Shown here: one piece after another, positions 36,781-44,879 of the stretch
How the letters are laid out: the number at the start of each line of letters is the position of its first letter
How positions within the stretch are numbered: position 1 is the stretch's first letter
Assembly (NCBI GenBank): GCA_022425195.1
Contig: JAKMFX010000012.1
Coordinates: forward strand, 116,160 to 164,232
Source of the DNA: Flavobacteriales bacterium
GTDB taxonomy: Bacteria; Bacteroidota; Bacteroidia; Flavobacteriales; UBA7430
Direction of reading: 5' to 3'
Length of the DNA stretch: 48,073 bases
Position numbers and translations under genes: made by a program
The notes under the pieces: generated by a model
Databases searched by the model: none
What the model saw: the letters and a program-made list of their open reading frames with translations, nothing else
What the model was told of the DNA's origin: nothing

Positions 36781-38217
36781 ATGAAAAACATTGTTTTAAC
36801 GCCAGCCCAAAAGGCTTTAGAAGTAAATCTTAACCCAGCAATATACGGTACTTTTGCCGAAATTGGAGCGGGACAAGAGGTCGTACGTCATTTCTTCAGA
36901 GCCGGAGGTGCTTCGGGTACCATTGCAAAAGCGATGTCTGCTTACGACAAAGACTTTAGCGATGCCATTTACGGCAGGGAAGTCAATGGACGTTATGTTT
37001 GTGAATCGCGAACCAAAAAAATGATTGAACACGAATACGGTTTAATCACGGAACGCTTAGACAGGAAAAAACATCCCATCAAAAGATTTTTCTCCTTTGC
37101 GAACAATGTAGAGACGATTAATTTCTCCAAGACCAATGATGGTCATGGATGGATGGGTATTCGCTTTCAACTCGGCCCAGACTCTGAACCTAATGATGTT
37201 GTCCTGCACTACCTGCTCAATGAAAGGGAAGCAAAACAACAGCAGGAAACTGCAGGTATCTTAGGGGTGAATTTGTTGTACGGATGTATGTTTCTCTCAC
37301 ACGATCCTAAAGCCATTATCAAACAGCTGTTTGACAACATCAGCAAGGGATACTTGGAGATTGATATGATCCAAATGAACGGCCCTGATTTTGACTATGT
37401 AGATAACCGACTTTTAAGTTTATACCTCGTTCGTGAAAAGATGACGGATGCTGTTATTTTTAGCCCGGACGGAATCAATCTTCAGCCCTCTGATGTGCTC
37501 TACAAGAAAAACATACTTGCCATTAGAGGTAGCTTTAGACCTGTAACCAAGGTGAATATTGATATGATCAAGAACGGTTACAACAAATTTGTTCTTGAAA
37601 ATAGAGTCTCAAAAGAAAAATTACAAGTCTTGTTTGAAATTACGCTCAGCAATCTCAGCTCTGATGGAGAAATTGACGAACAAGACTTCTTGGATCGAGC
37701 AGACATCTTATGTTCTTTGGGGCAAACCGTATTGATATCAAACTACCAACAATATTATAAACTGCTGGATTACTTTAGCAAGTTTACGAAAAAACGAATG
37801 GGTATCATTCTCGGTGTTCCTAACCTGAAACAAATCTTTGAAGAAAAATATTACCGAGATTTAAGTGGGGGTATCCTTGCTGCTTTTGGACGTATGTTTA
37901 ACAGAGATCTGAAAGTATACCTATACCCCTATCAAAAACAAAAAGAAGGAGAGATTAGCAACTCTAAAAACCTTCAAATTCACCCGAGATTCAGATCTCT
38001 TTACGAATATCTGGTCTACAACAATAGAATTGTTGACATTGGTTACGACCCTAAAGTACTACACATTTTCTCTCCTGTAGTTCTCCGCATGATTAAAAAT
38101 GGAAAAAGTGGATGGGAAAGCATGGTACCCGCTTACGTAGATAACATCATCAAGGAAAAAAGACTTTTTGGATACAAAAAGAAGCCCCAAAAAGTAGAGG
38201 AAACTCCAAAAAGCTAA
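36781..38217 (+). CDS. Conserved soluble protein of unknown function (478 residues)
   Basis: The protein begins with a highly ordered stretch, NLNPAIYGTFAEIGAGQEVVRHFF (about residues 16-39), followed by AGGASGTIAKAMSAYD. From memory, this opening recurs almost unchanged in Bacteroidota and a few other phyla, under misleading names such as nicotinate-nucleotide adenylyltransferase or TonB-dependent receptor. Neither fits: there is no H-x-G-H nucleotidyltransferase motif, no signal peptide and no beta-barrel. The middle and C terminus are mixed alpha/beta with no catalytic signature I recognise. The last 25 residues are Lys/Pro-rich. It has its own promoter and stands alone; its stop overlaps that of the convergent FMN reductase by 4 nt. 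Function unknown. Confidence 0.8.
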   Translation: MKNIVLTPAQKALEVNLNPAIYGTFAEIGAGQEVVRHFFRAGGASGTIAKAMSAYDKDFSDAIYGREVNGRYVCESRTKKMIEHEYGLITERLDRKKHPIKRFFSFANNVETINFSKTNDGHGWMGIRFQLGPDSEPNDVVLHYLLNEREAKQQQETAGILGVNLLYGCMFLSHDPKAIIKQLFDNISKGYLEIDMIQMNGPDFDYVDNRLLSLYLVREKMTDAVIFSPDGINLQPSDVLYKKNILAIRGSFRPVTKVNIDMIKNGYNKFVLENRVSKEKLQVLFEITLSNLSSDGEIDEQDFLDRADILCSLGQTVLISNYQQYYKLLDYFSKFTKKRMGIILGVPNLKQIFEEKYYRDLSGGILAAFGRMFNRDLKVYLYPYQKQKEGEISNSKNLQIHPRFRSLYEYLVYNNRIVDIGYDPKVLHIFSPVVLRMIKNGKSGWESMVPAYVDNIIKEKRLFGYKKKPQKVEETPKS

Positions 38218-38735
38218 AAAGCCAAAAATCCCTGTATTTGAGCATTGATAACTCCTTTGGCTTCGGCGTCGTTTAACTCACCTGCCTCGTTTAGGATCTT
38301 ATTAATTTGTGACAACTTGGGCTTGGATGAATATACTTCAGCCTTCAAGTGGTGAAACAATGCTGTCAGATGATCCATACCTCTCAAATTCCCTATTCTA
38401 CCAGAAGCAACTCCAACTAAAGCCACCTTTTTAGCCTTTATCAATTCGCCACCTGTACAATCGAGCAAAGCTTTAAATACACCTGGATAACTACCGTGAT
38501 ATTCAGGAGATACTACAATGAATTTCTCCGACTGGCCAAAGTACTTTTCAATCATCTCAACAAAAGCTGGCGTTGAAGATCCATAAAAGTTACTAAAAAG
38601 AAAATCTTGAGGTAATTCCGACAAATCCATCACTTGATTTTCTACATTTGACGCATTCAAAATCGCACTGTAAATACCCGCTACTTTAGCTGTAAGACTC
38701 GCTTCTCGGTTTGTTGCTGAAATAATTGTAATCAT
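38214..38735 (-). CDS. NADPH-dependent FMN reductase family flavoprotein
   Basis: From ATG 38733-38735 the product is 173 residues and opens MITIISATNREASLT, the first strand and phosphate loop of the flavodoxin-like FMN-reductase fold. The segment VVSPEYHGSYPGVFKALLD (about 80-98) is the signature flavin contact (PEYxxSxPGxLKNxxD in relatives). Such enzymes reduce FMN, quinones, azo dyes or chromate with NAD(P)H. An upstream in-frame start at 38783 would add 16 residues unlike the family. It lies between the 478-residue protein and parA; no functional link is evident. Confidence 0.88.
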   Translation of the reverse strand: MITIISATNREASLTAKVAGIYSAILNASNVENQVMDLSELPQDFLFSNFYGSSTPAFVEMIEKYFGQSEKFIVVSPEYHGSYPGVFKALLDCTGGELIKAKKVALVGVASGRIGNLRGMDHLTALFHHLKAEVYSSKPKLSQINKILNEAGELNDAEAKGVINAQIQGFLAF

Positions 38736-38847
38736 AAAGTTGAAAATTGGCTGTAAAATGTTGATAAAAGTAGGCAATCCCATTCAACACATCGAATTGA
38801 CTTTTCGTAGTTTTATGGATGTAAAAATAGCTAAATTTTATACATAA

Positions 38848-39621
38848 ATGGGGAAAATTATTGCGATAGCAAATCAAAAAGGTGGCGTTGGAAAAACCAC
38901 AACATCAGTCAACCTAGCTGCATGCTTAGGCGTTTTGGAGAAAAAAGTATTGCTCATTGACGCAGACCCCCAAGCCAATGCCACTTCCTCTTTAGGGATT
39001 GACTCAAATCAAAAGCTAAAAGGCACCTACCAATGCCTTGAACACGAAAACAAAGCCGTAGAATGTATTCAAAAGTCATCCAGCCCTAACGTAGATGTCA
39101 TGCCTTCTCAATTAGATTTGGTTGCGGCAGAAATTGAATTGGTCGACAGGAATGCTCGAGAGTACATGTTAAAAACAGCGCTTGAAGAGGTTAAAAACAA
39201 CTACGACTATATCCTAATTGACTGTGCCCCATCACTAGGCTTAATTACACTTAATGCATTAACTGCTGCAGACTCAGTCATTGTGCCCATACAATGTGAA
39301 TACTTTGCTCTAGAGGGCCTGGGTAAATTAATGAATACGATTAAAAGTGTTCAAAACATTCAAAACACCGAATTGGACATTGAAGGCTTGTTACTCACGA
39401 TGTATGATTCTAGGTTACGCTTATCAAACTTAGTGATTGATGAGGTTAAAACTCATTTTCAAGACATGGTGTTTAAAACCATCATTCAAAGAAATGTAAG
39501 GCTGAGTGAAGCACCTAGTTATGGAGAAAGTATCATTATGTATGATGCTACCTGCAGAGGCGCCATAAACTATCTCAATCTCGCGCAAGAGTTTATTGAT
39601 AAAAATGAAATCGCAGTCTAA
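38848..39621 (+). CDS. parA: Chromosome partitioning ATPase ParA (Soj)
   Basis: This 257-residue ATPase has the deviant Walker A KGGVGKTT (11-18), ALLIDADPQANATSS-type motif A', and YILIDCAPSLG as Walker B. It is the short chromosomal type without an N-terminal DNA-binding domain. ParA forms ATP-dependent gradients on the nucleoid that move ParB-parS complexes, separating the origins. It overlaps parB by 1 nt (TAATG). The Bacteroidota order parA-parB-DUF5683-dapB-lepB is kept. Confidence 0.97.
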   Translation: MGKIIAIANQKGGVGKTTTSVNLAACLGVLEKKVLLIDADPQANATSSLGIDSNQKLKGTYQCLEHENKAVECIQKSSSPNVDVMPSQLDLVAAEIELVDRNAREYMLKTALEEVKNNYDYILIDCAPSLGLITLNALTAADSVIVPIQCEYFALEGLGKLMNTIKSVQNIQNTELDIEGLLLTMYDSRLRLSNLVIDEVKTHFQDMVFKTIIQRNVRLSEAPSYGESIIMYDATCRGAINYLNLAQEFIDKNEIAV

Positions 39622-40520
39622 TGGCAAAACAAAAAAAGGCTTTAGGAAGAGGATTGTCAGCCATTCTTAGCAATCCAAGCACCGATATCACTCAAGGTAA
39701 AAGCAACCCTGAAACATCGATACCACTAGGGGCAATTGGAGAACTCTTAATAGATACAATTGAAGTAAACCCTTTTCAACCCCGAACCCATTTCAAACAG
39801 GAAGCACTAGAGGAGCTTAGCCTATCCATCAAAGAATTAGGTGTGATTCAACCCATCACGGTTCGAAAACTTGGTTACGATAAATACCAACTGATCTCGG
39901 GAGAAAGAAGGTTTAGAGCCAGCCAGTTGGCGGGGTTAACAAAAATTCCCGCTTATATTAGAGTAGCAAACGATCAAGAAATGCTTGAAATGGCATTGAT
40001 TGAAAACATACAACGCGAAAACTTAGACGCCATTGAGATCGCATTGAGCTACCAATTGTTGATGGATGAATGCCAATTAACGCAAGAAAAGTTGGCTGAA
40101 CGAGTAGGCAAGAAAAGGTCTACCGTTGCGAACTACCTTAGGCTACTAAAACTCAATCCCATCATACAAGCAGGGATCAGAGACCAAATGATAGGAATTG
40201 GCCATGCCAGAGCTTTAATCAATATCGATGACGATGGGGAGCAACTTAATCTTTACAAACGAATTATCGTTGAGGCTTTATCTGTTCGTCAAACTGAACA
40301 GCTTTCTCAAAACTTGAAAATCTCAAAACCAAAAATTAACAAACCCACAAAATCGAGGTCACTACCCTTTACGGTTCAACAAATCTCAAAAGAATTCGAG
40401 CGTAAAACCAATTGTAGTACAGAGATAAGACTTCAGAAAAATGGAAAAGGAAAGTTGATTATTTCTTTTGATGATCAAGAACAACTCGAATACATTGCCC
40501 AATGTTTCAAAGAAAAATAG
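39621..40520 (+). CDS. parB: Chromosome partitioning protein ParB
   Basis: The 299-residue protein has the CTPase/nuclease-like N-terminal domain with NPFQPRTHF (about 50-58), the conserved GERRFRASQLAG (about 94-105) and MALIENIQRENL, then the helix-turn-helix around LTQEKLAERVGKKRSTVANYLRLL, and a C-terminal dimer domain. ParB binds parS sites, spreads as a CTP clamp and recruits ParA and SMC. It overlaps the following DUF5683 gene by 19 nt. I did not find a convincing parS site (TGTTTCACGTGAAACA-like) in the window. Confidence 0.96.
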   Translation: MAKQKKALGRGLSAILSNPSTDITQGKSNPETSIPLGAIGELLIDTIEVNPFQPRTHFKQEALEELSLSIKELGVIQPITVRKLGYDKYQLISGERRFRASQLAGLTKIPAYIRVANDQEMLEMALIENIQRENLDAIEIALSYQLLMDECQLTQEKLAERVGKKRSTVANYLRLLKLNPIIQAGIRDQMIGIGHARALINIDDDGEQLNLYKRIIVEALSVRQTEQLSQNLKISKPKINKPTKSRSLPFTVQQISKEFERKTNCSTEIRLQKNGKGKLIISFDDQEQLEYIAQCFKEK

Positions 40521-41032
40521 CCTTACTCCTCTTTATACTCATGTCTTGCAACGCTCCTGTTTTTGCACAAGTAAATGTGCAAGAACATTCTCCAAAAAAG
40601 GCAAGTATTTCCTCTGCAATTCTACCAGGATCAGGGCAATACTACAATGAAAAATATTGGAAGATCCCTGTAATATATGTAGGTTTAGCTGCAGCATTAT
40701 ATTCTGCAAATCAAAATCAAAGTAAATATACGGACTACCATCAAGCCTATGAATTTCGGACCGATGAAGACCCTAATACAACAGATGAATATGTCGACCA
40801 ATACACCGATGCAAATTTACTGACACTAAAAAACAACCACAGAAACAATAGAGATTTGGGCTATATATTATGTGTGGGGATTTATTTATTAAACATCATT
40901 GACGCTTCTGTAGATGCACATCTATTCAAGTTCAATGTGAATGATGATATTAGCTTAAACCTTCAACCAAAAATCATGCAAGGAACCCAAGAAAATACGC
41001 TTGCATTATCATTAAAATTAAACTGGAACTAA
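40502..41032 (+). CDS. DUF5683 domain protein (exported or membrane)
   Basis: This 176-residue protein has an N-terminal signal peptide (residues 1-22, cleavage likely at VFA/Q). The KASISSAILPGSGQYYNEKYWKIP region follows, typical of DUF5683, then a helix at about 56-70, an acidic loop and a second hydrophobic segment at about 122-140. LLFILMSC could also act as a weak lipobox. Function is unknown; in Bacteroidota it lies between parB and dapB, as here. The start overlaps parB by 19 nt and its stop abuts dapB. Confidence 0.85.
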   Translation: MFQRKIALLLFILMSCNAPVFAQVNVQEHSPKKASISSAILPGSGQYYNEKYWKIPVIYVGLAAALYSANQNQSKYTDYHQAYEFRTDEDPNTTDEYVDQYTDANLLTLKNNHRNNRDLGYILCVGIYLLNIIDASVDAHLFKFNVNDDISLNLQPKIMQGTQENTLALSLKLNWN

Positions 41033-41752
41033 ATGAAAATTGCGATTTTAGGATACGGAAAAATGGGGAAAGCCATTGAGAAAATAGCTTTGAATAGGCA
41101 ACATGAAATTGTCTTGAAAATTCATCGAGAAAACCAAGAGCAATGTAATTTACAAAACCTAAGCCAAGCTGATGTCGTAATTGATTTTAGCATTCCAAAC
41201 TCAGCGAAAGAGAACATCCTACTTGCCATTGAGGCGAATACACCCATCATTAGCGGAACCACAGGCTGGTTAGACGATTACGAAGAAGTAGCAGACCATT
41301 GTCGTGAAAAAAAATCGGCATTTTTGTATGCCTCAAATTTCAGTTTGGGTGTGAATTTATTTTTTGAATTGAATAAGAACTTAGCAAAGCTAATGAATGG
41401 GCATGATCAATACCAAATTGATATGACCGAAATTCACCACACTCAAAAACTTGATGCACCCAGCGGAACTGCCATCAGCCTCGCTGAACAAATTATGGAA
41501 GAGAATACTCAAAAAAACAAATGGATTCTCGACGCTGTCAGCACCGAAAAAGAGCTAAATATTGAAGCCCTCAGAGAAGGAAATGTTCCGGGAACACATA
41601 TCGTGAACTATCAATCAGAAATTGATACCATTACCATCAAACACGAAGCTCATTCTAGAGAAGGGTTTGCTTTTGGAGCGGTAATTGCCGCTGAGTGGAT
41701 TCTAAACAGAAAAGGTGTATTTACCATGCATGATGTTCTGTTTTCAAAATAA
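41033..41752 (+). CDS. dapB: 4-hydroxy-tetrahydrodipicolinate reductase
   Basis: The 239-residue enzyme has the N-terminal nucleotide motif ILGYGKMGKAI (3-13), the catalytic EIHHTQKLDAPSGTA region (about 131-145, with the His pair and Lys), and a C-terminal closing segment. DapB reduces the cyclic precursor in the diaminopimelate-lysine pathway for peptidoglycan. It is slightly short compared with 265-275 in other phyla, as is normal in Bacteroidota. It abuts the DUF5683 gene exactly. Confidence 0.95.
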   Translation: MKIAILGYGKMGKAIEKIALNRQHEIVLKIHRENQEQCNLQNLSQADVVIDFSIPNSAKENILLAIEANTPIISGTTGWLDDYEEVADHCREKKSAFLYASNFSLGVNLFFELNKNLAKLMNGHDQYQIDMTEIHHTQKLDAPSGTAISLAEQIMEENTQKNKWILDAVSTEKELNIEALREGNVPGTHIVNYQSEIDTITIKHEAHSREGFAFGAVIAAEWILNRKGVFTMHDVLFSK

Positions 41753-41784
41753 ACGATAACTTGTTTTAAAAATTTAATGAAAAA

Positions 41785-43293
41785 ATGAATTTCAAAAAAC
41801 ACAGTCTATTTATTGTCATTTGCATAGCCTATGTTCTGTTGGTGAAATTATCTGGTTTGAACTGGTTTTACTTCGGTGTTCTGGCCATAGCTGATTATTT
41901 TTACTGGCACTACATCCACTGGGCTTTCTGGAAAAAAAGAGAAAAAAGAGAAAAGAAAAAAAAATCATTCATAGCCGAATGGACCAGCGCCATCTTATTT
42001 GCTGTGGTGGGTGCTACACTGATTCACACATACATCATTCAACCATTTACCATACCCACCTCTTCCATGGAGAAATCCATGTTGATTGGAGACTATCTGT
42101 TGGTTAGCAAACTCAATTATGGCCCTAATGTCCCCAACACTCCGCTATCGATTCCTTTTATGCACAACACCTTGCTTGGAAGTAAGAACACACCTTCTTA
42201 CAGCAAAGCCATTCAATTCGGATACAATAGATTGCCGGGTTTTGACACCATTAAAAACAATGATATTGTGGTCTTCAACTACCCTGTAGATGACATGCAG
42301 GCGAATATGCCCTTTGATAAAAAAACCAATTATGTAAAACGCTGTGTAGGTATTGCGGGTGATTCTCTGGAAATTATTGATCAAAAAATATTTGTCAATA
42401 ATAAAGAACAGGCATTACCAGATCGATCGCACGGACAATTCAGCTATATCGTTACAAGCAGTGGAAATGGGTTTAGACAAAAATTTTTACTGGAAAACGA
42501 AATCACAGAAGTCTACCCACTGCATGAGTATCTATTTTCCTTATCTGACGAAGACGTATTACTCTTTAAAGAGCAGCCCTATATCCGAAATGTTGACCTC
42601 TTAGAAAATCAGTCGGATTCTAACACTTACAAAGTCATCACGCAAGGTGTTAAATTAAACCCAAATGTTTTAAATACATACCAAGGAGTTAAAACAGAGA
42701 ATAACTTATACTTAATGATGCTTACGGATGAAAATGCACAAAAACTCTCTGCATTGTCAAACGTAAAAAGCGTTCTTAAACCCGACCTTTTGGCCAGTCA
42801 AAAGGGAAGCATCATGTTTCCAAAAGGCAACGATTACAACTGGACAACTGATAACTATGGACCTGTTTATATTCCAAGGGCAGGACATTCCATTGATCTT
42901 ACAGAAAGTAACCTTCAGCTTTACCTTGACATCATTAGAAACTACGAAGAGAACCGCCTAGATATTAAAGAGGATGGAATTTACATCAACGATGTTTTAA
43001 GTACAGCATACACCTTTAAAATGAATTACTACTGGATGATGGGTGACAATCGTCACAACTCTCTAGATTCTCGTTTTTGGGGTTTTGTTCCCGAAAACCA
43101 TGTGGTGGGTAAACCCGTTTTTAATTGGATGAGTATTGATCCCAACAAATCAGGCTGGGACAAGATTCGATGGAATCGTTTGTTTACGGTTATTCATGGT
43201 GAGGGAGCGCCAAAATCATACCTAATTCACTTCTTGATATTCATAGCACTTTGGAATATTGGATCTAGGTACCTTCAAAAGAAAAAAGTTTAA
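41785..43293 (+). CDS. lepB: Signal peptidase I (long Bacteroidota form)
   Basis: This 502-residue protein has two or three N-terminal helices (about 8-48 and 64-84), the catalytic Ser94 in IPTSSMEKSM, the catalytic Lys185 in NYVKRCVGIAGDS, and the late box YWMMGDNRHNSLDSRFWGFVP (about 413-433). A final helix (about 476-493) ends KKK. The 230-residue insertion between the Lys box and the GDNR box is typical of Bacteroidota enzymes. It cleaves signal peptides from exported proteins at the outer face of the inner membrane. A second, shorter signal peptidase gene starts 5 bp after its stop. Confidence 0.96.
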   Translation: MNFKKHSLFIVICIAYVLLVKLSGLNWFYFGVLAIADYFYWHYIHWAFWKKREKREKKKKSFIAEWTSAILFAVVGATLIHTYIIQPFTIPTSSMEKSMLIGDYLLVSKLNYGPNVPNTPLSIPFMHNTLLGSKNTPSYSKAIQFGYNRLPGFDTIKNNDIVVFNYPVDDMQANMPFDKKTNYVKRCVGIAGDSLEIIDQKIFVNNKEQALPDRSHGQFSYIVTSSGNGFRQKFLLENEITEVYPLHEYLFSLSDEDVLLFKEQPYIRNVDLLENQSDSNTYKVITQGVKLNPNVLNTYQGVKTENNLYLMMLTDENAQKLSALSNVKSVLKPDLLASQKGSIMFPKGNDYNWTTDNYGPVYIPRAGHSIDLTESNLQLYLDIIRNYEENRLDIKEDGIYINDVLSTAYTFKMNYYWMMGDNRHNSLDSRFWGFVPENHVVGKPVFNWMSIDPNKSGWDKIRWNRLFTVIHGEGAPKSYLIHFLIFIALWNIGSRYLQKKKV

Positions 43294-43297
43294 AGCT

Positions 43298-44188
43298 TTG
43301 AAAATTTTCAAATTAGCGCTTTTAGTTGCACTTATCATACTCGTAAAGCATGGGGTATTCAAACCCACAATGATTACCTCCAATAGCATGAGTAATACAC
43401 TAGAGAAAGGAGACTATACCATTCTTAATCAGTGGCAAAAACCTTTTCTCGGAAACAACATTCAAATTAAAAAAAATCAAGTACTCGCCTTTCACTACCC
43501 TTTAGATAAAGGCCCTGTTGAAGAGAAGATGGTATACATCAAAAGATGTGTAGGACTTCCCGGAGACAGCCTTATCATTAATGAAGGTAAAATAGAAGGA
43601 AATACGCTTCTAAACTTAAAATTTGACTATATCGTAGATGACCCTGAGCATCAGATAAATCAAGAGTTTCTAAAAAAATATAACCTAAACATCGAAGAGA
43701 AAAGGCTCAACAATCTATGTTTATTAAGCATGGATGAACAGCAAATCAAAACACTTTTAGAGGTGTTCCCATCGATGGAGCCAAAAATAATAAGTCAACA
43801 CCAAAATGAATTCGATCCTACTATTTTCCCATCTGACACTTCCATAAAGTGGAATAGAGATTTTTACGGACCTATTTACGTTCCTAAGTCTGGTGACCAA
43901 ATAAATCTAAACATGAAAAATATTAGTCTCTACAAAAAAATTATTGAGACTTACGAAAATCATAAATTAGAAGTTTTAGACAATTCCGTACTTATTGATG
44001 GAACGTCTGTTGAAACCTTCACTTTCCGTGAAAATTATTATTTTTTCATGGGTGACAACCGACATCAATCTATCGATTCAAGGCACTGGGGATTTGTTCC
44101 TGAAGATCACTTGATAGGAACTTGTACTCGAGTGCTTTTTAATATTGAGAATCCGTCTGCAAAACGAATATTTAAGTCCATAAGATAG
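43298..44188 (+). CDS. Second signal peptidase I
   Basis: I start at TTG 43298, giving 296 residues that begin directly with the membrane helix (KIFKLALLVALIILV). A TTG at 43259 would overlap lepB by 35 nt and add a charged tail. Catalytic Ser30 is in MITSNSMSNTL and Lys82 in MVYIKRCVGLPGDS. The box YFFMGDNRHQSIDSRHWGFVP is near 251-271. There is one N-terminal helix and none at the C terminus, so its topology differs from the preceding LepB. Active-site residues are intact, so it should be a working peptidase, perhaps with other substrate preference. Confidence 0.9.
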   Translation: MKIFKLALLVALIILVKHGVFKPTMITSNSMSNTLEKGDYTILNQWQKPFLGNNIQIKKNQVLAFHYPLDKGPVEEKMVYIKRCVGLPGDSLIINEGKIEGNTLLNLKFDYIVDDPEHQINQEFLKKYNLNIEEKRLNNLCLLSMDEQQIKTLLEVFPSMEPKIISQHQNEFDPTIFPSDTSIKWNRDFYGPIYVPKSGDQINLNMKNISLYKKIIETYENHKLEVLDNSVLIDGTSVETFTFRENYYFFMGDNRHQSIDSRHWGFVPEDHLIGTCTRVLFNIENPSAKRIFKSIR

Positions 44189-44809
44189 ATGTCCCAAAAA
44201 ATCATATTGAGCGCACACTATTTCCCTTGCATAGCCTACTTTGCCTACTTAGTGAAAAACCCTTCAGTCTTTATTGATTTAGGAGAACATTTTATAAAAC
44301 AATCATACAGAAATAGATGCATCATCTACACTTCAAACGGCCCGCTCACGATGAGCATTCCCGTGATTAAGAAGAACAATACTGCCATGAAAGATGTTCT
44401 TATTGACAAGAAAGAAAATTGGAAAATAAAACATTGGAGGGCAATAAGTTCAGCCTATAGCTCCAGTCCATTTTTTGAATTTTATTCTGATCTTTTGAAA
44501 GAAGTACTATTCAAAGAATATACATGCCTCACTGACTTAAACAACTCACTCCTCAATCATTTGTGCTCGGAATTAGACATTCCCATACGTTATGAATATT
44601 CAGATGCCTACATAGAAACAAATCAATCAAAAGCGGACTTAAGAACTACGCTACACCCTAAGAAGGCGACACCAGATGCCCTAGTTTTCCCAAGGTACAT
44701 TCAAACCTTTGAGACAAAACACGGTTTTCAAAGAAATTTGAGTATTCTCGACTTACTTTTTCACGAAGGTCCAGAGAGTAAAAACTACCTTGCTCAAGTC
44801 TTGAAATAA
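44189..44809 (+). CDS. WbqC-like family protein
   Basis: This 206-residue protein opens ILSAHYFPCIAYFAYLVKN (WbqC family: xxxxYFPxIxYFxxL), followed by KQSYRNRCIIYTSNGPLTMSIPV and the central HWRAISSAYSSSPFFEFY (about 89-106). WbqC-like proteins were first seen in O-antigen clusters and have no firm biochemical role. The gene starts one base after the second signal peptidase stop, and this placement behind lepB is normal for Bacteroidota. Confidence 0.88.
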   Translation: MSQKIILSAHYFPCIAYFAYLVKNPSVFIDLGEHFIKQSYRNRCIIYTSNGPLTMSIPVIKKNNTAMKDVLIDKKENWKIKHWRAISSAYSSSPFFEFYSDLLKEVLFKEYTCLTDLNNSLLNHLCSELDIPIRYEYSDAYIETNQSKADLRTTLHPKKATPDALVFPRYIQTFETKHGFQRNLSILDLLFHEGPESKNYLAQVLK

Positions 44810-44879
44810 GATGAGCGTCACAACGAAGTAATGAGGCAACAAAACACAATCTACATCGGCTAAACATTATATTTACAGC

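Noticed and set aside
36781-38217. Nicotinate-nucleotide adenylyltransferase or TonB receptor identity of the 478-residue protein
   Set aside because: No H-x-G-H motif, no signal peptide, no plug or barrel; such names look like propagated misannotation.
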